64,000 nucleotides of DNA from Aequorivita capsosiphonis DSM 23843. GTDB taxonomy: Bacteria > Bacteroidota > Bacteroidia > Flavobacteriales > Flavobacteriaceae. Of this stretch, positions 32,943 through 42,337 are shown piece after piece. Position numbers and translations under genes: made by a program. The notes under the pieces are model-generated. The model worked only from the letters and a program-made list of their open reading frames with translations, searched no databases and was not told the origin of the DNA. Where the stretch lies: NCBI RefSeq assembly GCF_000429125.1, contig NZ_AUBG01000012.1:157702-221701 (forward strand), in the 5' to 3' direction. Position 1 is the stretch's first letter; every line of letters starts with the position of its first letter.

Positions 32943-33885
32943 CTTCGTCTGTATTAAATTTTGAATTTGGTTTTTTGCCTGTCTCGGGTGAAGCCGAGAG
33001 ATTAAAATTATTTTCGTATTCGGCTCCTTCTTCTGTGCCAGCGAATTTATAGGTCAACATTTTATAATATAGTTTTGCCGCAACAAAGTCTGAGGCTTTT
33101 TCATCTTCATTTGGACAAAGCTCTACTATATCAAAGCCCACAACGTTTCTTTCTGCAAAAACCTCTTTTAAGAAATCAAGCGTTTCATACCAAAACAATC
33201 CACCTGGTTCAGGAGTTCCTGTAGAAGGAAGAATTGATGGATCAAAAGCATCAAGGTCGAAAGTAATAAATACGTTTTCACCTAAAGCTTCAATTACTTT
33301 ATCTATCCAATATTCGTCTTTCGCCATATCGTGAGCAAAAAATACTTTTTCCTCATCCATCACCCGCGTTTCAGCAATATCCATGCTTCTAATACCAACT
33401 TGAACTAAATTCGTGGTTTGACTGGCTTCATAAACAGCACAAGCGTGATTGCATTTTGTTCCTTCATATTCTTTTCGCAGATCCGCGTGTGCGTCTATAT
33501 GAAGCACCGTAAGATTGTCAAAACACTCGTTGAATGCGCGAATGGAACCAATAGAAATACTGTGCTCTCCGCCAAATAAGGTGACAAATTTATTGCGTTT
33601 TATGTAATCTTTGGTGGTTTTGTGCACTTCATCGACCATTGCTTCTGGCGAAGAGTTTTCCGTAACTGCATCTGCTAGATACACGCCTTGTTTATAAACC
33701 TCAGTCTGCGTTTCAATGTCGTATAGCTCCATGTTTTCCGAAGCGTCTAAAAAAGCCTCTGGACCTTTGTCTGCACCTTTTTGCCAAGTGCTGGTTCCAT
33801 CATAAGGAACTGGGATCAATACAATTTTTGATGTTTCCAGGGCCGCATATTTCTGCGGGATGCCTGCGTACGTTTTAGTGCTCAT
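32932..33885 (-). CDS. speB: Agmatinase (ureohydrolase)
   Basis: 317 aa Mn-dependent ureohydrolase with all metal ligands in place: GGEHS (His108), DAHAD (Asp131, His133, Asp135) and DLD (Asp210, Asp212 in TFDLDAFDPS). It hydrolyses agmatine to putrescine and urea. Its position between the arginine decarboxylase and the DHS homologue (11-nt overlaps on both sides) supports agmatinase over arginase. An acidic tail of about 35 residues (GTEEGAEYENNFNLSASPE...) extends past the usual family end. Confidence 0.93.
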   Translation of the reverse strand: MSTKTYAGIPQKYAALETSKIVLIPVPYDGTSTWQKGADKGPEAFLDASENMELYDIETQTEVYKQGVYLADAVTENSSPEAMVDEVHKTTKDYIKRNKFVTLFGGEHSISIGSIRAFNECFDNLTVLHIDAHADLRKEYEGTKCNHACAVYEASQTTNLVQVGIRSMDIAETRVMDEEKVFFAHDMAKDEYWIDKVIEALGENVFITFDLDAFDPSILPSTGTPEPGGLFWYETLDFLKEVFAERNVVGFDIVELCPNEDEKASDFVAAKLYYKMLTYKFAGTEEGAEYENNFNLSASPETGKKPNSKFNTDEDEY

Positions 33886-35272
33886 AACCTAGAATATTTA
33901 GCAATTGCTCGCTTGTTTGTTGTTCTGAAAAAAGTTTGGTTGTAATATTATTGTTTTCGTCTCTATCTATTAAAATATGTTTTGGCTGTGGAATCAAACA
34001 GTGTTGAAGGCCACCAAAACCACCAATACTCTCTTGATATGCTCCAGTATTAAAGAAACCAATATACAAAGGCTTTTCCTTTCTAAATTTTGGCAGATAA
34101 ATGGCTGCCATATTCTGTTCAGAGTTGTAATAATCATCGCTATCGCAGGTCAGCCCGCCTAAAAGCACACGTTCATATTCATCATTCCAACGATTTATTG
34201 GTAACATAATAAACTTCTTACTAATGGCCCAAGTGTCGGGCAGAGTGGTAATAAAAGAAGAATTTATCATATTCCACTTTTCCCTATCGTTTTGTTGTTT
34301 CTGATAGAGGATTTCATAGATAGCACCACCGCTTTCTCCAACGGTAAAACTTCCGAATTCAGTAAAAATATTTGGTACAGGAACATCTGCCTCGGCACAA
34401 GTAATACTTATCTGGTTAAGAATTTCATCAACCATATATTGATAATCATACTCAAAGTGCATAGAGTTTTTAATAGGAAACCCACCTCCAATATTTAGGC
34501 TATCCAACGAAGGACAGACTTTTTTAAGACGAACATAAACCTTTAAACACTTTACCAATTCATTCCAATAATATGCGGTATCACGGATTCCGGTATTGAT
34601 AAAGAAGTGAAGCATCTTAATATCCACTTTATCATTATTTTTAATTTGATCTTCGTAAAAAGGGATTATGTTTTTATATCCAATTCCCAATCGAGAAGTG
34701 TAAAACTCAAATTTCGGTTCTTCTTCGGAAGCAATCCGGATTCCTACATTAAAATGATTTTCGATACTATCTGAAAGCAAATCGATTTCTTCGTAATTAT
34801 CAATAATAGGAATACAATTCTCATGCCCGTTATTGATTAGTCGCGCAATATTTTCGATGTATTGCTCCCGCTTAAAACCATTGCAAATAACATAAGTTTT
34901 ATCTGTAATTTTCCCTGTTAGCTTAAGGTTTTCAACGATATCAATATCAAAAGCAGATGATGTTTCAATATGAATATCATTCTTTAAAGCCTCATCTAAA
35001 ACATGTTTGAAATGCGAACTTTTAGTACAATAACAATAATTGTAAGTTCCCTTGTATCCATTTTTTTTAATAGCTTCAGCAAACCATTTTTTAGCCAAAT
35101 TGATGTTTTCAGAAATCTTTGGAAGATATGTGAATTTTAATGGCGCACCATATTTCTCTACTAGTTCCATAGTATCTACTCCATGAAACTCAAGGCCCTT
35201 CTCACCTAAGCGAAATTCCTCCTGTGGGAAATAATAGGTTTGATTAATTAAATCTATGTATTTGGTGTTCAT
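33875..35272 (-). CDS. speA: Biosynthetic arginine decarboxylase (short Bacteroidetes form)
   Basis: 465 aa fold-III PLP decarboxylase. The PLP Lys is in YCYCTKSSHF (Lys84); the SLNIGGGFP glycine motif (phosphate loop) lies in the middle; LGGLTCDSDDYY near the end provides the CDSxD active-site Cys. Arginine to agmatine is expected, because agmatinase follows directly with an 11-nt overlap. It is shorter than the about 630-aa E. coli SpeA and lacks that enzyme's insert. First gene of the polyamine operon. Confidence 0.9.
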   Translation of the reverse strand: MNTKYIDLINQTYYFPQEEFRLGEKGLEFHGVDTMELVEKYGAPLKFTYLPKISENINLAKKWFAEAIKKNGYKGTYNYCYCTKSSHFKHVLDEALKNDIHIETSSAFDIDIVENLKLTGKITDKTYVICNGFKREQYIENIARLINNGHENCIPIIDNYEEIDLLSDSIENHFNVGIRIASEEEPKFEFYTSRLGIGYKNIIPFYEDQIKNNDKVDIKMLHFFINTGIRDTAYYWNELVKCLKVYVRLKKVCPSLDSLNIGGGFPIKNSMHFEYDYQYMVDEILNQISITCAEADVPVPNIFTEFGSFTVGESGGAIYEILYQKQQNDREKWNMINSSFITTLPDTWAISKKFIMLPINRWNDEYERVLLGGLTCDSDDYYNSEQNMAAIYLPKFRKEKPLYIGFFNTGAYQESIGGFGGLQHCLIPQPKHILIDRDENNNITTKLFSEQQTSEQLLNILGYEH

Positions 35273-35576
35273 TCTTATATTTTCGTTGAAAGTGTAAATT
35301 AAAAATCTCTGTCGATAATTCCCCGATAAATACGGGGTATAACAAAAAATTAACTTGAAGATTAAATATGAATAGGCAATTCATTTAATATGAAACTTTT
35401 GCCTTGAACCTGCTGAATCGCAGTAATTGGAAGTAAAAATGTGTTGTTCATTTAAAGCTTATGTTCTTGAAAATTTCAAAAACCAACCATTTTAAAAATA
35501 TGAGTCATTACTATTTATTATACAAATGAACGAAAAAAAATCAATATTTTATGTATCGATTCTATTTTCATTAAGC
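35273..35576. other. Spacer upstream of speA with CCCCG/CGGGG hairpin
   Basis: About 300 nt without a supportable gene. CCCCG (35321-35325) and CGGGG (35333-35337) form a hairpin, with the surrounding att/tat extending it partly, 48 bp before the speA ATG. This resembles a dispersed element but its place in the leader could matter for expression. I could not identify a convincing -7 box. Nothing else recognised. Confidence 0.4.
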
Positions 35577-36518
35577 TTAAAGCATACTAAACATGCTCAG
35601 TTCCTTTTCAGTGAGCGTTCTCCAGCGGCCACGAGGTAAATCCTTCTTGGTCAGTGGCCCTAGTGTAACGCAGTCTACACGCATAACATCATAGCCTAAA
35701 TCTTCAAAAATAGTTCTGATCACGCTATTTCCCGTATGTTTTATCTTTAGACCTACTTCACTTTTTGGCGCATTATCTACGTAACTTATTTCCTCTACAG
35801 CTATTTCTTTACCCTCGATTGTAATGCCTTCCTTGATTTTTTTAAGATGTTCTGCTTTTAGATTCTTGTCCAATTCTATATGAAAAAGTCTTGGAATCCC
35901 TTTTTTACTGAATTTCTGAACGAATTCATCATCATTTGTAAAAAGCAAAAGACCTGTCGCATTTCTACCTAAACGGCCAAATGGCTTAATCTTGGCAGTA
36001 GTGGCATTGGCAACCAAATCCATAACGGTCATTCCCTTTGCGTTACTATCTGTGGTAGCAAACCCCTTTGGTTTATTCAACAAAACATAGGTGTTGGGTT
36101 CTGGATTTAAACGGCGACCGTCAAAACGAACATCATCGCTGAGCTGAACTTTATAGCCCATTTCATTAATGATTTTTCCGTTAACGCTTACCAAACCAGT
36201 AGCTATAAAAGTATCAGCCTCGCGCCTTGAGCACACGCCGCTATTGGATATGTATTTATTCAGGCGAATTCCGTCAGCCGGATTGCTCTTCTTTACAACT
36301 TTAGCAGGCACATCCCTACGGCCAATTTCCTTTCCAGTTTTGTCAAATTTCAACTTGGGTTTTGCTGTTGGCTCTTTTGGGTCTTGTGGCCTTCCTGCTT
36401 TCTTTGGTGAAGTTTCAGATTTTAAAGGAGCATTTCCTCGTGCACTACTTCGGTTGCGCTGGTTGTTTCCACCACGACCTGAAGCTTTCCCCCTACTTTG
36501 ATTGTCTTGTCTGCTCAT
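35577..36518 (-). CDS. RsuA/RluB-family pseudouridine synthase homologue lacking the catalytic Asp
   Basis: 313 aa. An 80-residue Arg/Lys/Gly-rich disordered N terminus precedes an S4 RNA-binding domain (RLNKYISNSGVCSRREADTFI, about 85-140) and the synthase domain. The family motif GRLDxNTxGLLLxTND appears here as GRLGRNATGLLLFTND: residue 184 is Gly (codon GGT) where the invariant catalytic Asp belongs. The remaining blocks (YVLLNKPKGF, VDCVTLGPLTKKDLPRGRWRTL) are well kept, so RNA binding is probable but isomerisation is unlikely. It may be a rRNA-binding assembly factor derived from an enzyme. Standalone gene. Confidence 0.88.
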   Translation of the reverse strand: MSRQDNQSRGKASGRGGNNQRNRSSARGNAPLKSETSPKKAGRPQDPKEPTAKPKLKFDKTGKEIGRRDVPAKVVKKSNPADGIRLNKYISNSGVCSRREADTFIATGLVSVNGKIINEMGYKVQLSDDVRFDGRRLNPEPNTYVLLNKPKGFATTDSNAKGMTVMDLVANATTAKIKPFGRLGRNATGLLLFTNDDEFVQKFSKKGIPRLFHIELDKNLKAEHLKKIKEGITIEGKEIAVEEISYVDNAPKSEVGLKIKHTGNSVIRTIFEDLGYDVMRVDCVTLGPLTKKDLPRGRWRTLTEKELSMFSML

Positions 36519-36687
36519 AATTAAATTTTTGCAAATATAAGAAATGTACCCATAGTATTCGATATGTGAATTGGCTAATGTGAAAATAGAATTAGAGGGT
36601 TAAAAAATGAACCTCTCAAACTAAATATTAACACAACTAACTAAGACATCTGCTCTCAATCAGCCAATTACTTCAATATATTTTTTA

Positions 36688-36695
36688 TAGTTTTG
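36688..36695 (+). promoter_or_regulatory. -7 box of the small lipoprotein gene
   Basis: TAGTTTTG matches TAnnTTTG, 35 bp before the ATG at 36731. No certain -33 element. Confidence 0.5.
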
Positions 36696-36730
36696 GCCGC
36701 TCAACTAAATTAATTTTAAATTTTATTACG

Positions 36731-37267
36731 ATGAAAATTATTAAATTTCTTTTACTAGGTTTATTTATTATCGGGCAAGTTTCCTGTTCCAGCGACGACG
36801 ACGGAGGCGAATCACTTGACCTTGTTGGCAACTGGAGTATCCAAGAGGGGTTTATTGAGCCTGGCTCTGTTGTTTTAGATATTGGAGGAATGGATGTTAC
36901 TGTAGAATACTCAGGAAGCTTTGTAAATATAGACGAGGACAACAGAATTATTCTTAAAGACGACAATACTTTTTCTTCTATCACCGGAAACATTTCATTG
37001 GAAATGGAAATGGTCGTTATGGGAATACCGCAAACCCAATCTGTTGAAATGTCCGATGTATTTGGTGAGGGCACTTGGGAAGTTAATGGTAGTGATTTTA
37101 TTGTTCACAATGCAAACGGAACAGATGTTACCTATCATATTGACAGCCTTAATGGAGATAATTTAGAATTGAGTGCTAATGTTAAAGACATGGCGCTTGA
37201 CAGTGGATCAAACCCAATGTTAGAAAGCATGGACATCATCGTTAAGATGAAACTCAAACGCGTTTAG
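36731..37267 (+). CDS. Small lipoprotein, lipocalin-like
   Basis: 178 aa with lipoprotein signal MKIIKFLLLGLFIIGQVSC (Cys19) and the acidic tether SSDDDGGES. The mature part starts LVGNWSIQEGF, the 'L.G.W' opening of lipocalin-like lipoproteins, and has a beta-strand pattern throughout (FSSITGNISLEME, GTWEVNGSDFIVHN, LNGDNLELSANVK). Function unknown. Own promoter and own terminator, so monocistronic. Confidence 0.8.
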   Translation: MKIIKFLLLGLFIIGQVSCSSDDDGGESLDLVGNWSIQEGFIEPGSVVLDIGGMDVTVEYSGSFVNIDEDNRIILKDDNTFSSITGNISLEMEMVVMGIPQTQSVEMSDVFGEGTWEVNGSDFIVHNANGTDVTYHIDSLNGDNLELSANVKDMALDSGSNPMLESMDIIVKMKLKRV

Positions 37268-37286
37268 TTTCTAAAATCAATTACTA

Positions 37287-37320
37287 AAATACAGCGGGAA
37301 TTATCTCGCTGTATTTTTTT
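37287..37320 (+). terminator. Terminator of the small lipoprotein gene
   Basis: AAATACAGCG (37287-37296) pairs perfectly with CGCTGTATTT (37307-37316), followed by T to 37320. Confidence 0.9.
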
Positions 37321-37409
37321 ATAAAAGTTTAAATCATCAAGAAACCCCTGAAAATGTCTAGGATTTCGAAAATTAAATGAAGAAGATAGGCTTCAGAACC
37401 TACCTTAGC

Positions 37410-38549
37410 TTAGCTTCCCAAAATTTCCTTTAATACCCTTAGATAATCGGCTCTATTCTTTATAAAATCCATTTCTGAAACATCAATAATCTTCATATTT
37501 TCAGAATGTTGATTTTTAATAAATTCCAAATAACCCGTGTTTAACTTTTGTAGATAGCTAGCTTGAATACTTTGCTCATATTTACGGCCACGTTTTTTTA
37601 TATTTTCTAATAACCGATCCGTATTCTGGTATAAATAAATATACAAATCAGGCTTTGGCACTTCTTTGTGCATTACCTGAAAAAGTTTTTTATAAAGCGC
37701 GAATTCTTCTTCTGGCAACGTGATACCGGCAAAAATCAAGGATTTATTTACATCATAATCTGCAATAACCGATTCTTTAAAAAGATCGAATTGCGTAATG
37801 TCATCCACCAATTGCTGATAACGATCTGCTAAAAAAGACATTTCCAATGGGAAAGCATAACGCGCGGCATCTTCATAAAATTTTGGAAGAAATGGATTGT
37901 CTTTAAATCGCTCCAAAATGAGTTTTGCATTAAAATCATTTGCAATCTTCGTAACTAAACTGGTTTTACCTGCACCAATATTTCCTTCAATCGCAATATA
38001 GTTGAATTGCGAAATAGTATAATCCTTCATGGGGTTACTTAACCATTTAGATTGCTTGTGAAGTACGCTTTGATCATTAGTTTCGGCGAGTAACTCTAAA
38101 ATATTTTTCTTGGACAGCGGATGTATTAATTCCGAATTCAAATCTAATAAAGGCTGCAAAACAAATTTCCGTTTTTCCATTTCAGGATGCGGAACGGTGA
38201 GTTTTTCTGACGCTATAATCAAATTATCAATAAATATAATGTCAATATCTATTGGACGGGAAGTGTAGTTTTTTGAATTATTCCGCTTCCTACCTAACTT
38301 CTTCTCTATCTCCAAAATAATCTTTAATGTTTTTGAAGGCTTTAGATCCGTTTGAAGCCAAACAGCACAATTCAAGAATGGATCTCCTTGAAAACCCACT
38401 GCTGGAGTTTCATAGAGTGCAGAAATCTTTAAAATACTTCCAACTTCCTCAAATAGGAGGTTAATCGCATTCTGAAGGTTTTCAAAGCGATTCCCCATAT
38501 TGCTGCCAAGAGAAAAATATACGTTATAATGCGGTTGAAGCGGATCCAA
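37410..38549 (-). CDS. folK: Bifunctional FolK - deoxynucleoside kinase
   Basis: 379 aa fusion. Residues 1-165 are HPPK/FolK (YFSLGSNMGNRFENL at 11-25; the signature RPIDIDIIF at 98-106), which makes 6-hydroxymethyl-dihydropterin pyrophosphate in folate synthesis. Residues about 184-379 are a deoxynucleoside kinase with P-loop GNIGAGKTS (189-197), FLADRYQQL and the LID Arg cluster NIKKRGRKYEQ. An internal Met-174 after the linker could give a free kinase by internal initiation. Both activities serve nucleotide precursor supply (folate for thymidylate; salvage). Confidence 0.93.
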   Translation of the reverse strand: MDPLQPHYNVYFSLGSNMGNRFENLQNAINLLFEEVGSILKISALYETPAVGFQGDPFLNCAVWLQTDLKPSKTLKIILEIEKKLGRKRNNSKNYTSRPIDIDIIFIDNLIIASEKLTVPHPEMEKRKFVLQPLLDLNSELIHPLSKKNILELLAETNDQSVLHKQSKWLSNPMKDYTISQFNYIAIEGNIGAGKTSLVTKIANDFNAKLILERFKDNPFLPKFYEDAARYAFPLEMSFLADRYQQLVDDITQFDLFKESVIADYDVNKSLIFAGITLPEEEFALYKKLFQVMHKEVPKPDLYIYLYQNTDRLLENIKKRGRKYEQSIQASYLQKLNTGYLEFIKNQHSENMKIIDVSEMDFIKNRADYLRVLKEILGS

Positions 38550-38645
38550 TTGTTAACATTTAAGACGAAATTAAGGAAAAGAAGAAGACTTCCAAGTAAA
38601 TTTGCCCGCTGATATAAATTTTACCCAAAACCAGTTTTTAAGAAA

Positions 38646-38678
38646 TTGTTTTTAAGGGAATTATAAAAATTAAATTTT
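38646..38678 (+). promoter_or_regulatory. Possible promoter of the AsmA gene
   Basis: TTG (38646-38648), 22 nt, then TAAATTTT (38671-38678; seven of eight against TAnnTTTG). It ends 10 bp before the ATG. Weak. Confidence 0.35.
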
Positions 38679-38688
38679 TAAATTGTTT

Positions 38689-41346
38689 ATGAAAAAAGCA
38701 CTTAAAATTGTTGGAATCATCCTTGGAATTATCATTCTGTTGCTAATTGCATCTCCTTTTCTTTTCAAGGGTAGTCTCGAAAAAATGCTTAAGCGTACCA
38801 TCAACGAAAATCTAAACGCCACCGTTACTTGGGAGGACTTGGATTTGAGTCTTTTTAGCAGTTTTCCAGATGCCTCACTTAGGTTGAATAATTTTAGTGT
38901 TATAAACAAAGCTCCATTTGAAGGGGATACACTGGCCAGCGGAAAAAACTTAAAGCTGGATATGGGTATTATGCAACTTTTTAAGTCTGAAGATATTAAA
39001 ATTGATGCGGTAAAATTAAACGGAGCCTATATCAATATTAAGATCGATTCTCTAGAAAACGCCAATTATGATATCGCAATTAAAAAAGATGCGCCTGCAA
39101 TTACTGAAGGAGAAGATTCTAATGGCGGATTTACATTTGAATTGAAAAAATACGAAATCGAAAATTCACGTATCAATTATTCAGATGAAGCAGCAAAAAT
39201 CTATTTATCGCTAACAGAAGTGCAACATCAAGGAAGTGGCGATCTTTCAGAAGAAATAAGCAATCTGGATACGCATACAGAAGCGCTTGCTTCTTTTAAA
39301 ATGGATGGAAGCGAGTATTTAACAAAAAACCGAATTTCCCTAGATGCCATTTTTAAAATCGATTTAAAGAACCAGAAATATACTTTTCTAGAAAACGAAG
39401 CAAAAATAAACGAACTTCCTTTAACTTTTGATGGCTTTGTAAAGTTGAACGAAGACAACAACGAAGTTGACATAACTTTTAAAACACCATCTTCCGACTT
39501 TAAAAACTTCCTCGCGGTTATTCCTGAAGCTTATGTGAAACAAATAAGCGATGTAAAAACCACAGGAAATTTCACCGTAAACGGAATGCTAAAAGGAATT
39601 GTGGACAGCACCCATATACCTATGATGGATATAAAAGTGGCGAGTGATAACGCCTCATTTAAATATCCAGATTTACCAAAAACCGTTGATAATATTACGA
39701 TTGACGCGCAGCTAAAAAATGAAACGGGACTTCTAAAAGATACTTATTTAAATATTCCAAAACTAACGTTTACTATAGACGGTGAACCCTTCCGGATGAA
39801 CGCGAGCATTAAAAACATGACCGAAAACCCATTTGTGGACATGGAAATGCAAGGCACGTTGAACCTGGCGAACATTGAAAAAGTATTGCCGGTTGAAATG
39901 GACCAAAACCTCAGCGGAATTTTTAAAGCAGATATTACCGCCAAGTTCGATATGGATTCTGTTGAAAAAGAACAATATCAAAAAATAGACGCTCGAGGAA
40001 CAGCTAGCTTGACCAACTTTAATTATGATGCTGGCTTTAAAAATGATTTAAAAATTTCCGACGCAAGTTTAGCACTACAACCTGGAGTTTTCACATTAAA
40101 GCAATTGAACGCCACAACTGGGGAAACAGATATTAAAGCTTCAGGAAACATCAAAAATCTAATTCCTTTTTTGATGAGTAAACAACAGTTAAAAGGAAGG
40201 TTTGATGTAAAGTCAAATACATTTAATGTAAACGACTTTATGGCTACAGAAACCACTACATCGGAAACAGATGCCGATAAAAAAGGGAAAGCTTCACAAA
40301 AAACGGCAACTTCTGAAGCAATTAAAATTCCTGATTTCCTGGATGCAACCTTAGATTTTAATGCAAATAAGATTATTTATGACAATATCGAATTAAAAAA
40401 TGCCAAAGGAATAGCAAAAATCGAAAATGAAACCATTAGTATCAGCAATTTTACTTCTGATGTTTTTGGAGGAAAAATCGCGCTTTCGGGAAATGTTTCA
40501 ACTAAAAACGAAACCCCCACTTTTGCCATGAATTTGGATTTAAGCAAAATTGATATTGAAGAATCGTTCAAGGAACTAGACATGTTTCAGTTTTTGGTGC
40601 CAATTGCCAAAGCATTGCAAGGAAGCCTAAATACCAAATTCGAGTTTAATGGACAATTGACAAATGATCTTTCTCCAAAAATGTCTAGTCTTGCTGGAAC
40701 GGCTATAGCGCAAATAATTACCGCGGAAGTCGATCGAAAACAAGCGCCTTTGCTATCGGCTCTTGGCGATAAAGTTGCGTTCTTGAATTTGGATAAATTA
40801 AGTCTGCGAGATGTGACTACCAATTTCGCTTTTAATAATGGAAAGATTGAAGTAAAACCTTTTAATTTTGATATTAAGGGAATTGATGTCGCGGTTTCTG
40901 GAACACACGGTTTAGATAAATCGATAGACTATAACTTAACCATGGATGTACCTGCAAAATATTTGGGTAGTGACGTTACGAAATTACTTCAAAAATTAGA
41001 CCCTAAGGAAGTTGATGAAATGAGCGTTGCCTTACCAATTGGACTAAAAGGAACTTTTACGAACCCAAAAATTTCATTAAATACCGAAACGGCTATCAAC
41101 GAGCTTACGAAAGAAATTTTGGCAAAGCAAAAGGATAAACTAATAAACCAAGGAACCGATATTTTAGGTGGCTTGCTCGGTGGAGGAACAAAAAAAGATT
41201 CTACCAAAACAAACACGAATAATCAACAGCAGGACTCGACAAAACAGCAAACCACGCAACAACAAAATACTCAGAAAATAAAGGACGTACTAGGTGGTCT
41301 TTTGGGCGGTAAGAAAAAGAAAACTGATTCTATAAAAGCCCCCTAG
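38689..41346 (+). CDS. AsmA family protein
   Basis: 885 aa from ATG 38689 (an in-frame TTG lies two codons upstream). A single N-terminal membrane anchor (KKALKIVGIILGIIILLLIASPFLF) is followed by the AsmA opening block TVTWEDLDLSLFSSFPDASLRLNNF and a long periplasmic beta-rich stretch of AsmA repeats, with the AsmA_2-like closing domain (GQLTNDLSPKMSSLAGTAIA... LSALGDK). The C-terminal 50 residues are Gln/Thr/Lys-rich low complexity (TNNQQQDSTKQQTTQQQ) with two GGLLGG motifs. AsmA-like proteins affect outer-membrane lipid transport. Confidence 0.9.
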   Translation: MKKALKIVGIILGIIILLLIASPFLFKGSLEKMLKRTINENLNATVTWEDLDLSLFSSFPDASLRLNNFSVINKAPFEGDTLASGKNLKLDMGIMQLFKSEDIKIDAVKLNGAYINIKIDSLENANYDIAIKKDAPAITEGEDSNGGFTFELKKYEIENSRINYSDEAAKIYLSLTEVQHQGSGDLSEEISNLDTHTEALASFKMDGSEYLTKNRISLDAIFKIDLKNQKYTFLENEAKINELPLTFDGFVKLNEDNNEVDITFKTPSSDFKNFLAVIPEAYVKQISDVKTTGNFTVNGMLKGIVDSTHIPMMDIKVASDNASFKYPDLPKTVDNITIDAQLKNETGLLKDTYLNIPKLTFTIDGEPFRMNASIKNMTENPFVDMEMQGTLNLANIEKVLPVEMDQNLSGIFKADITAKFDMDSVEKEQYQKIDARGTASLTNFNYDAGFKNDLKISDASLALQPGVFTLKQLNATTGETDIKASGNIKNLIPFLMSKQQLKGRFDVKSNTFNVNDFMATETTTSETDADKKGKASQKTATSEAIKIPDFLDATLDFNANKIIYDNIELKNAKGIAKIENETISISNFTSDVFGGKIALSGNVSTKNETPTFAMNLDLSKIDIEESFKELDMFQFLVPIAKALQGSLNTKFEFNGQLTNDLSPKMSSLAGTAIAQIITAEVDRKQAPLLSALGDKVAFLNLDKLSLRDVTTNFAFNNGKIEVKPFNFDIKGIDVAVSGTHGLDKSIDYNLTMDVPAKYLGSDVTKLLQKLDPKEVDEMSVALPIGLKGTFTNPKISLNTETAINELTKEILAKQKDKLINQGTDILGGLLGGGTKKDSTKTNTNNQQQDSTKQQTTQQQNTQKIKDVLGGLLGGKKKKTDSIKAP

Positions 41347-41391
41347 CCCCTTCCTCCGGCAGGCAAGCCAAGCCCAAAAGGGGGAATTAGC
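41337..41391. repeat. GC-rich inverted element after asmA
   Basis: CCCCCTAGCCCC (41340-41351), overlapping the asmA stop, faces AAAAGGGGGAATTA (41378-41391). The core is related in inverted orientation to the C5-TTT-G5 element at 18071. Could act as a bidirectional transcription-end structure. Confidence 0.45.
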
Positions 41392-41397
41392 ACTTAT

Positions 41398-42192
41398 TTA
41401 ATTTACAGTAATGCGCACAACAAATCCTTCATTACTTCTGATATTAAATACGGTGTCATCTTCAAATATTAAGTATTGTCCTTTTATGCCTTTTAAAACA
41501 CCTTCATAAAAGGGATTTTTTGTGAGGTTAAGGGATTTTGGTTTTTCGGGATATTTTAAAACTGGAAATTCTAAATTAGTTTCAGAGTTGTTTTCGAGAT
41601 AATACTCGGCTGCCTCCGCAGGAATATATTGTTTTAGTTTGTTTCGCCATTCCACTAAATTCTCATCGGTTACATCATTTTTCAACATCGTGCGCCAATT
41701 GGTTTTGTCGCTCACGTGATCTTTTAATGCAACCTCAGTAATTCCGGCGAGATATCTGTTGGGCACCTCTACAATTTCAATGGCCTCGTGGGCTCCTTGG
41801 TCAATCCAGCGAGTGGGAACTTGCGTTTTACGTGTAACGCCCACTTTCACGCTACTGCTATTGGCTAAGTAAACGATATGTGGCTTTAACTGTACACTTT
41901 CTTCGTAGGCAAGATTGCGATCTTCTATACCTAAATGCGCTTTACTAAGCTCCGGATTTATGATCCAATCTGCAGCTTGAGGGATTTCAAAAAAACAATC
42001 ATAACAAAAGCCCTGACGGTAAATTTTTTTCTGAAGACCACAATTTAAACACTGATATCTCAAAAAATTGATGCTCACCTTCTTCCCAAGCAACTGATTC
42101 ATATTTAAAAAATCATTTTCGAAAACCAGATAATATTGAATTGGCGATCCGTTTTCAGTTTGCATTTTTTTTAGTACACCCTCGTAATTCAT
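41398..42192 (-). CDS. DUF2797 family protein
   Basis: 264 aa. The zinc-ribbon-like cluster YQCLNCGLQKKIYRQGFCYDC is followed by the DUF2797 core VYLANSSSVKVGVTRKTQVPTRWIDQGAHEAI and a VALKDHVSDKTNWRTML block; the core resembles a GIY-YIG-type fold (Y-LANS...KVGVTR...RW-DQGA). Function unknown. It begins upstream of the divergent GH3 gene. Family length fits. Confidence 0.88.
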   Translation of the reverse strand: MNYEGVLKKMQTENGSPIQYYLVFENDFLNMNQLLGKKVSINFLRYQCLNCGLQKKIYRQGFCYDCFFEIPQAADWIINPELSKAHLGIEDRNLAYEESVQLKPHIVYLANSSSVKVGVTRKTQVPTRWIDQGAHEAIEIVEVPNRYLAGITEVALKDHVSDKTNWRTMLKNDVTDENLVEWRNKLKQYIPAEAAEYYLENNSETNLEFPVLKYPEKPKSLNLTKNPFYEGVLKGIKGQYLIFEDDTVFNIRSNEGFVVRITVN

Positions 42193-42337
42193 TAATTCAA
42201 AATTATTTATGCTGAAGAAGTTTCCAAAGAAACCCCCTTCAAGTCATCTCGTTACAAAATATTTAAAACCTGCCATTGCGAAGCAGGTCGTAATTATAAA
42301 ATTGTCTATTTTTATAGCATAAAGATAGTAGAAAATT

